Assembly: GCA_030146605.1 (NCBI GenBank)
Contig: JASLBO010000071.1
Span: 1 to 10,789, forward strand
Direction of reading: 5' to 3'
DNA length: 10,789 bases
From: Sphingomonas sp.
Lineage (GTDB): Bacteria > Pseudomonadota > Alphaproteobacteria > Sphingomonadales > Sphingomonadaceae
The translations under genes and the position numbers were made by a program. Below, piece by piece: positions 5,983-10,789 of this stretch; positions within the stretch are counted from its first letter, which is position 1, and every line of letters starts with the position of its first letter. The notes beneath the pieces were generated by a model. The model saw only the letters and a program-made list of their open reading frames with translations, was not told the origin of the DNA and searched no databases.

Positions 5983-7905
5983 ATGGCCGACCTTCCAAGC
6001 ACGCCGCTGCTCGACACCGTCGACACGCCCGCAGACCTTCGCAAGCTCAAGCCGGCCGACCTCCGCCAGCTCGCCGACGAACTGCGCGCGGAGACGATTT
6101 CGGCGGTGGGCACGACCGGGGGGCATCTTGGGTCGGGGCTCGGGGTGGTCGAGTTGACCGTCGCGATCCATTATGTGTTCGATACGCCACGTGACCGGCT
6201 GATCTGGGATGTCGGGCATCAATGCTACCCGCACAAGATCCTCACCGGCCGACGCGACCGGATCCGCACGCTGCGCCAGGGCGGCGGCCTCTCGGGCTTC
6301 ACCAAGCGTAGCGAGAGCGAATACGACCCGTTCGGCGCGGCGCATTCGTCGACCTCGATCTCGGCGGCTTTGGGCTTCGCGATCGCCAACAAGCTGCGCG
6401 GCGAGCCGGGCATGGGAATCGCCGTGATCGGTGACGGCGCGATGAGCGCGGGCATGGCCTATGAGGCGATGAACAACGCCGAGGCGGCCGGCAACCGGCT
6501 GGTCGTGATCCTCAACGACAACGATATGTCGATCGCCCCCCCGGTGGGCGGTCTCTCGGCCTATCTCGCGCGGACCGTGTCCTCGTCCAACTATCTCGGT
6601 CTGCGCAACTTCGCCAAGCGTGCGATCCGCCGCATCTCGAAGCGCGTTCACAACGCCGCCGAGAAGGCCGAGGAGTTCGCCCGCGGCATGGCGACCGGGG
6701 GCACGCTGTTCGAGGAACTCGGCTTTTATTATGTCGGCCCGATCGACGGGCACAATCTCGACCATCTGATCCCGGTGCTCGAGAATGTCCGCGACAGCGA
6801 GCATGGCCCGATCCTCGTCCATGTCGTCACCAAGAAGGGCAAGGGCTATGCCCCGGCCGAGGAATCGGCGGACAAATATCACGGCGTCCAGAAGTTCGAC
6901 GTGATCACCGGCACGCAGGACAAGGCGCCTCCCGGACCCCCTTCCTATCAGAACGTCTTCGGCGAGACTCTGGCCAAGCTGGCCGAGACCGACCCGCGGA
7001 TCGTTGCGATCACCGCCGCGATGCCCTCGGGCACCGGCGTCGACAAGTTCGCGCAGGCGCATCCCGACCGCGCCTTCGACGTCGGAATCGCCGAGCAGCA
7101 CGCAGTGACCTTCGCCGCCGGCCTGGCCGCGCAGGGCATGCGCCCGTTCTGCGCGATCTATTCGACCTTCCTCCAGCGCGCCTATGACCAGGTCGTCCAC
7201 GACGTCGCGATCCAGAACCTCCCCGTACGCTTCGCGATCGACCGCGCGGGGCTGGTCGGCGCCGACGGCGCGACGCATGCGGGCAGCTTCGACGTCACCT
7301 ATCTGGCGACGCTCCCCAATTTCGTGGTGATGGCGCCGGCCGACGAGGCCGAACTCGTCCACATGACCTACACCGCCGCCGAACATGATTCGGGTCCGAT
7401 CGCGGTGCGCTATCCGCGCGGCAACGGGATCGGCATCGCGCTCCCCCAGGTTCCGCAGCGGCTCGAGATCGGCAAGGGCCGAATCGTCCGCGAAGGCAAG
7501 GCCGTGGCGATCCTGTCGCTCGGCACCCGCCTCGGTGAGGCGATGAAGGCTGCCGATGCACTCGAGGCGCGCGGCCTCTCCACCACCGTCGCCGACCTGC
7601 GCTTCGCCAAGCCGCTCGACGAGGAGCTGATCCGCAAGCTGCTCGCCAGCCATGAGGTGGCGGTGACCGTGGAGGAAGGCGCGATCGGCGGCCTCGGCGC
7701 GCATGTGTTGACCATGGCCAGCGACCAGGGCCTGATCGATGCCGGGCTAAAGCTGCGCACGATGCGCCTGCCCGACATCTTCCAGGACCAGGACAAGCCA
7801 GAGAAGCAATATGACGAGGCGGGGCTCAACGCCGCGAACATCGTCGACACGGTGCTCAAGGCGCTGCGCTACAACGAAGCCGGCACGGCGGACGTGCGCG
7901 CCTGA
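5983..7905 (+). CDS. dxs: 1-deoxy-D-xylulose-5-phosphate synthase
   Basis: This 640-aa thiamine diphosphate enzyme condenses pyruvate and glyceraldehyde 3-phosphate to DXP. That is the first step of the MEP pathway to isoprenoids, including quinone tails, hopanoids and carotenoids. Visible motifs are GHQCYPHK near residue 76, the TPP/Mg motif beginning GDGAMSAG at 150-157 and ending in the NN and NDNDMSI region, and the transketolase-type central domain. The cofactor-activating E371 lies in [15 protein letters not shown], with [15 protein letters not shown] after it and a complete C-terminal domain. Length is normal for Dxs. The ATG at 5983 is preceded by a GGTAAGG sequence that can act as ribosome binding site, and [22 protein letters not shown] is a typical beginning. 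It is 76 bases from the zur stop and may have its own promoter there. Confidence 0.97.
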   Translation: MADLPSTPLLDTVDTPADLRKLKPADLRQLADELRAETISAVGTTGGHLGSGLGVVELTVAIHYVFDTPRDRLIWDVGHQCYPHKILTGRRDRIRTLRQGGGLSGFTKRSESEYDPFGAAHSSTSISAALGFAIANKLRGEPGMGIAVIGDGAMSAGMAYEAMNNAEAAGNRLVVILNDNDMSIAPPVGGLSAYLARTVSSSNYLGLRNFAKRAIRRISKRVHNAAEKAEEFARGMATGGTLFEELGFYYVGPIDGHNLDHLIPVLENVRDSEHGPILVHVVTKKGKGYAPAEESADKYHGVQKFDVITGTQDKAPPGPPSYQNVFGETLAKLAETDPRIVAITAAMPSGTGVDKFAQAHPDRAFDVGIAEQHAVTFAAGLAAQGMRPFCAIYSTFLQRAYDQVVHDVAIQNLPVRFAIDRAGLVGADGATHAGSFDVTYLATLPNFVVMAPADEAELVHMTYTAAEHDSGPIAVRYPRGNGIGIALPQVPQRLEIGKGRIVREGKAVAILSLGTRLGEAMKAADALEARGLSTTVADLRFAKPLDEELIRKLLASHEVAVTVEEGAIGGLGAHVLTMASDQGLIDAGLKLRTMRLPDIFQDQDKPEKQYDEAGLNAANIVDTVLKALRYNEAGTADVRA

Positions 7906-7920
7906 CGGTTGAAAACGGCA

Positions 7921-7947
7921 CATGTGCATGTTATGTACATGCACATG
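7921..7947. promoter_or_regulatory. 27-bp palindrome over the start of the ribbon-helix-helix gene
   Basis: Arms CATGTGCATGT (7921-7931) and ACATGCACATG (7937-7947) are exact reverse complements around the 5-base centre TATGT. The right arm contains the probable ATG (7945) and earlier in-frame ATGs (7933, 7939). A dyad placed on the start codon of a DNA-binding protein gene is what an autoregulatory operator would look like. The transcript could also fold into a hairpin hiding the start codon. Both readings are inference; the symmetry is seen directly. Confidence 0.65.
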
Positions 7948-8316
7948 GCGACACAGCTTTCCGATCCGCGTTCCAGCAGGGTAGTGGTGCTGGTCTCTCC
8001 TTCGGAGAAACGCCGCATCGCGGCCAATGCCGAGGCTGCGGACATGAGCATGAGCGATTTCATGCGTACCGCCGCCGAGCGCTACAGCGAACCCACACCT
8101 GCGGAGCGGGCATTGATGGGCGATCTCCTGGCGCAACTCGAAGTCGCCAACGCACGGACCGAGGCGGCAATGGCCGGGCTCGATGCGGCCCGCACTGCGG
8201 CCGCGGCATTCGACGAGGGAGCGTATCGCGCCCGGATCCGCGAGGAGTTGCTGGCGCGAACCGACATTGATTGGGACGCCCTCTCCGCCATGCTGGGCGG
8301 CCGCAAGCGCCAATGA
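7945..8316 (+). CDS. Ribbon-helix-helix DNA-binding protein with helical C-terminal domain
   Basis: The N-terminal part has an RHH pattern: a strand (SRVVVLVSP, about residues 11-19), helix A (SEKRRIAANAEAAD, 20-33) and helix B (SMSDFMRTAAERY, 35-47). The style is like MobC/NikA-type and antitoxin-type RHH proteins, which bind DNA as dimers through the strand. The rest (about 50-123) is Ala-rich and helical (ALMGDLLAQLEVANARTEAAMAGLDAARTAAAAF), probably a coiled coil, with a short acidic end (TDIDWDALSAMLGG). Start choice is uncertain: TTG 7909 and ATG 7933, 7939 and 7945 share the frame. None has a good ribosome binding site, so a leaderless or coupled start is possible. ATG 7945 is chosen because the earlier codons are merely the palindrome translated. 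It is 39 bases after dxs and its stop overlaps the next start. The exact family and target are unknown to me. Confidence 0.72.
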   Translation: MATQLSDPRSSRVVVLVSPSEKRRIAANAEAADMSMSDFMRTAAERYSEPTPAERALMGDLLAQLEVANARTEAAMAGLDAARTAAAAFDEGAYRARIREELLARTDIDWDALSAMLGGRKRQ

Positions 8317-8516
8317 GCTTCTGGACCGACGCGCTGCGCGCGCTCCAGCAGGTCACGCTGCTTCAGCACAAGGTCGAGCAGGCGCTGACCACCGCGGAAG
8401 AGGCCCGGCGCCACTCGATCGAGACGCGCGAACGCGTGATCCGCCTCGAAACCCTGATCGACATCGCAATGAAGCCGCGCCCCGCGCCGCCGCCACTCCA
8501 GCTTCCGGAAAGCTAG
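8313..8516 (+). CDS. 67-aa helical (coiled-coil) protein, partner of the RHH gene
   Basis: The ATG at 8313 overlaps the RHH stop as ATGA (8313-8316), a classic translational-coupling arrangement. The protein is mostly one long helix (SFWTDALRALQQVTLLQHKVEQALTTAEEARRHSIETRERVIRLETLIDIAM) with a heptad-like hydrophobic pattern, followed by a Pro-rich tail (PRPAPPPLQLPES). There is no signal peptide or membrane segment. The frame continues upstream to 8271, but that part overlaps the RHH gene and is not needed. I do not recognise the family. It may bind the helical C-terminal half of the RHH protein (inference from shared helical character and coupling). Its stop is 5 bases from the end of the convergent DUF2961 gene. 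Confidence 0.7.
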   Translation: MSFWTDALRALQQVTLLQHKVEQALTTAEEARRHSIETRERVIRLETLIDIAMKPRPAPPPLQLPES

Positions 8517-8521
8517 CGCGA

Positions 8522-9787
8522 CTATTGCCCCGGATTGCCCGGCTCGGCTGCCTTCGTCGCCGGCGGCGCTGGCGGTCGCAGCGCCGCGAGTCGTTCTGCC
8601 GCCGGGGCCAGCGCGGGGAGTCCGCTCGCCGGTTTGTCGAGATAGAAGAACGCGACGGCCGAGACGTCGTCGCTTCGATAGAAGTTGGTCCAGCCGTTCG
8701 GGAGGCCGGGATCGGTCACCTGCCTGCCCGAGCTCAGCAGCTGCTGAAAGTTGGTGCGCTGTCCCGGGTCGATCGTCACCGGCTCGAGCTTCGCCCCGGC
8801 CTTGAGCAGCCCGATCACCTTGTCCTTCGGCCAGCCGCCGATCTGCTGGAGGTCCACCCGCACATCGCGGTCGAAGAAGATCGGATCGGGAACGTGGAAG
8901 CGGTAATAGGTCCACCGCCCGCGCGGTTCATCCGCAACCAGCGAACCCTGGAAGCGATTGACGTAAGCGCCCTGCCCCCAGCCGGTGCCGATATAATCCT
9001 CGGTCCCGGTGCCGACGAGCGTCGCATTGGCACCGTCGCCATCGAGATAGATCTTGGTCTCGCCCTCGCCCCACCAGCTCGTGCCATAAGCCGGATCGGT
9101 GAGCGTGGTCACGATCGTGCCGAGGAAGCGCCCCTTCCCCTGCACACGCGGCAGCACCCGGAAATCGCGCCCGACCTCGGTCGCGCGCGCGCGGCTCCAA
9201 TAAGCGTGGAGATAGAGCGCATCCTTCGGCGGCGCCGTCAGCTCGCGATAGTTCACGTCCCAGAAGATCAGGTTGAGCTGCTTGCCCGATTCGTTGGTAA
9301 CCACCACCCGCGCACCCTTGCGAAAGGGCATCGGCAGATAGGAGACATAGGAGCGCCCCTCGGGGCTGGCGACCAGCGCCGTCTCCATCGGCACCAGCCC
9401 GCCGGCGCCGGCGCCGAAGAAATCGCCGAGCGGCACCGACACTGCCGGCTTCGCCGCGCCATCCCAATAGATTTCGAGCCGGAGCCCGCGCAGCATCTCG
9501 GGCGAGCGGTCTTCGGTGGTGATCCACATCCGGTCGATGATCCCGGCGCCCTTGATATGCGCCAACGTGATCGAGGCGCCGGCCGGCAAGGTATCGAAGG
9601 CATGCCCCTTGCCGCCGCGATTCTCGCGCCCGCCCGCACCCTTCGCCGCCTCGCGGTTTTCCGGGCTCGCCCAACGCGGACGGCCATCCTGCTGGAAGCG
9701 ATACAGCGCCGCCTCGCCATCTTGCGCGTGGGCCGGCACGCCGCTTCCCAATAGCAGAGCAAGACCGGCGTAACGCAGGATCGACAT
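8522..9787 (-). CDS. Secreted DUF2961 protein, GH172-like glycoside hydrolase
   Basis: This 421-aa protein begins with a signal peptide (SILRYAGLALLLGSGVPAHA, likely cleaved after A21), so it acts in the periplasm or outside. DUF2961 proteins form a homo-oligomeric beta-jelly-roll family, now partly assigned to GH172 (difructose-anhydride and D-arabinofuranoside enzymes). Conserved family pieces are RMWITTEDRSPEMLRGLRLEIYWDG, the SVPLGDFFG loop, WWGEGE (first Glu E241) and GTGTEDY (E263). E241 and E263 correspond in spacing to the two catalytic glutamates of characterised members, as recalled. The C-terminal part ends in a Pro/Ala-rich tail. The GTG at 9799 gives four extra codons, but ATG 9787 has GGAG about 8 bases upstream and a cleaner signal peptide. 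Substrate is unknown: no sugar transporter, TonB receptor or other glycosidase is nearby. Confidence 0.87.
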   Translation of the reverse strand: MSILRYAGLALLLGSGVPAHAQDGEAALYRFQQDGRPRWASPENREAAKGAGGRENRGGKGHAFDTLPAGASITLAHIKGAGIIDRMWITTEDRSPEMLRGLRLEIYWDGAAKPAVSVPLGDFFGAGAGGLVPMETALVASPEGRSYVSYLPMPFRKGARVVVTNESGKQLNLIFWDVNYRELTAPPKDALYLHAYWSRARATEVGRDFRVLPRVQGKGRFLGTIVTTLTDPAYGTSWWGEGETKIYLDGDGANATLVGTGTEDYIGTGWGQGAYVNRFQGSLVADEPRGRWTYYRFHVPDPIFFDRDVRVDLQQIGGWPKDKVIGLLKAGAKLEPVTIDPGQRTNFQQLLSSGRQVTDPGLPNGWTNFYRSDDVSAVAFFYLDKPASGLPALAPAAERLAALRPPAPPATKAAEPGNPGQ

Positions 9788-9804
9788 CAAACTCTCCACG
9801 TACC

Positions 9805-9814
9805 GATAATTATC
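9805..9814. promoter_or_regulatory. AT-rich dyad in the divergent spacer between the GH172-like gene and ctaA
   Basis: GATAATTATC is a perfect 10-bp palindrome 18 bases upstream of the DUF2961 ATG. It lies in the only AT-rich part (9805-9840) of the 116-base divergent spacer. This stretch likely holds promoter elements for one or both genes. The dyad may be an operator for the leftward gene. No specific regulator can be named. Confidence 0.3.
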
Positions 9815-9903
9815 AGATCATTCTTACATATATCGCGATTCGGGTCGAGCGGGTCGTGTGCGGGCGCCTAGCTTTTGCGAGGAGCAGCGCTTAAACCGGC
9901 GCG

Positions 9904-10789
9904 GTGCTTCAGAAGACTTCCCTTTCCTCCGCCGCACGCCCGCGTGCCCTTGCCACCTGGCTGTTCTTCGTCGCGGCGCTGATCGTGCTGATGGTGGTGA
10001 TCGGCGGGGTCACCCGGCTCACCGAATCCGGGCTGTCGATCACCCAGTGGAAGCCGATCTCGGGCATCGTCCCGCCGCTCAATGACGCGCAGTGGCAGGC
10101 CGAGTTCGCAAACTACCGGCAAATCCCCGAATATCAGCAGCTCAACCAGGGCATGACGCTGGCCGGGTTCAAGGCGATCTTCTTCTGGGAATATCTCCAC
10201 CGGCTGTTCGGCCGGCTGATCGGAATCGCCTATGCCGTGCCGCTGATCTGGTTCGCCGCGCGCCGCGCGATCCCGCGCGGCTATGGCTGGCGTCTGGTCG
10301 CGCTGCTCGCGCTCGGTGCGCTCCAGGGGGCGATCGGCTGGTGGATGGTCCAGTCGGGCCTCAGCGTCCGCACCGATGTCAGCCATGTCCGCCTTTCGGT
10401 CCATTTGCTCGTCGCCCTGTTCACGCTCGCCGGGATCGTCTGGACCGCGCTCGACCTGCGCGTGCTGGCGCGCAGCCCGCATACCCGCCCTGCCCGGCTC
10501 ACCGGCGTCGGCGCCCTTACCGGCGCGATCCTGTTCGTCCAGCTGCTGTTCGGCGCGCTCGTTGCCGGGCTCAACGCGGGGCTGGTGACTGACCAATGGC
10601 CGCTGATGAACGGCCGCTTCTTCCCCGGCGCAACGCAACAGGGGCACTCCTTCCTCCACGCGCTGTTCAACGATCCGGCGATCGTCCATTTCGTCCACCG
10701 CTGGTGGGCTTGGGTCGCCGTCGCAGCGCTGGTGGTCCTGGCGCGCAAGATGCGCAGTACCGATCGCCGTGCCTCGATTGCGATCCACA
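9904..10789 (+). CDS. ctaA: Heme A synthase (CtaA/COX15), C-terminal end beyond the right edge
   Basis: This integral membrane enzyme oxidises the C8 methyl group of heme O to make heme A for cytochrome aa3 oxidases. The 295 visible residues include several membrane spans and the family's motifs: GGVTRLTESGLSI after span 1 (34-46), EYLHRLFGR (96-104, H99), the SHVRLSVHLLVAL histidines, DQWPLMNG, and HFVHRWWAW near the visible end. The alphaproteobacterial (COX15-like) form fits. An in-frame TAA at 9892-9894 rules out a longer N-terminus, so GTG 9904 is the first possible start. A GAGGAG at 9879-9884 is too far (about 20 bases) to serve it well, so translation initiation may be weak or leaderless. 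The missing part would contain the last helices. Confidence 0.95.
   Translation, partial: MLQKTSLSSAARPRALATWLFFVAALIVLMVVIGGVTRLTESGLSITQWKPISGIVPPLNDAQWQAEFANYRQIPEYQQLNQGMTLAGFKAIFFWEYLHRLFGRLIGIAYAVPLIWFAARRAIPRGYGWRLVALLALGALQGAIGWWMVQSGLSVRTDVSHVRLSVHLLVALFTLAGIVWTALDLRVLARSPHTRPARLTGVGALTGAILFVQLLFGALVAGLNAGLVTDQWPLMNGRFFPGATQQGHSFLHALFNDPAIVHFVHRWWAWVAVAALVVLARKMRSTDRRASIAIH

Noticed and set aside
5932..7704. 590-aa open frame on the minus strand opposite dxs
   Set aside because: It is the antisense shadow of a certain dxs gene in GC-rich DNA. Its composition is Arg/Asp/Ala/Gly/His-heavy without domains.
7945..8516. Classical toxin-antitoxin pair or plasmid mobilisation module
   Set aside because: The second protein shows no known toxin fold, and no relaxase, oriT or mobile-element border is seen. 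The idea is kept only as a hypothesis in the findings.
8183..9754. 523-aa open frame on the plus strand opposite the DUF2961 gene
   Set aside because: Antisense shadow. The minus strand encodes a signal peptide and conserved DUF2961 motifs, while this frame reads as Arg/Pro/Ala-rich filler and crosses the small helical-protein gene.
9868..10788. 306-aa minus-strand frame opposite ctaA
   Set aside because: Charged, low-complexity antisense reading. The plus strand has the membrane spans and heme-ligand histidines of CtaA.

Overview
The window is GC-rich, densely packed chromosomal DNA. Its codon use and protein sequences point to an alphaproteobacterium, most likely a sphingomonad (Sphingomonas or a relative). 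This placement rests on protein style and gene set, not on a marker gene. I see no rRNA, tRNA, transposase, integrase or CRISPR array. Most of the content is housekeeping, with a few less familiar small genes.

Left part (1-3843): a universal stress protein gene, cut by the left edge, points left. Diverging from it is a rightward unit: pdhC (pyruvate dehydrogenase E2), a 94-aa two-span membrane protein, a YciA-like acyl-CoA thioesterase and lpdA (E3). Gaps are short or negative, so this looks like one operon that makes acetyl-CoA and may also hydrolyse acyl-CoA. The E1 genes are not in view.

Middle (3844-5982): downstream of lpdA lies an inverted pair of REP-like hairpin repeats. Next come an RBBP9/YdeN-type serine hydrolase, a spacer with two strong tandem hairpins, and a MerC-domain membrane protein followed 41 bases later by a Fur-family regulator that looks like Zur. 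The last two are probably a zinc-linked pair.

Right part (5983-10789): dxs (first step of the MEP isoprenoid pathway) is followed by a small two-gene unit. It consists of a ribbon-helix-helix protein whose start codons lie inside a 27-bp near-perfect palindrome, and a 67-aa helical protein that overlaps it by ATGA. This unit is the least explained part of the window and the best candidate for something undescribed. A secreted DUF2961/GH172-like protein runs leftward, ending 5 bases from that unit. It is divergent from ctaA (heme A synthase), which runs off the right edge.

Metabolically, dxs and the PDH components both use pyruvate, and ctaA supplies heme A for respiration. No single novel large system is evident. 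The points worth checking are the palindrome-controlled two-gene unit, the MerC-Zur pair, the thioesterase inside the PDH operon and the unlinked GH172-like enzyme.
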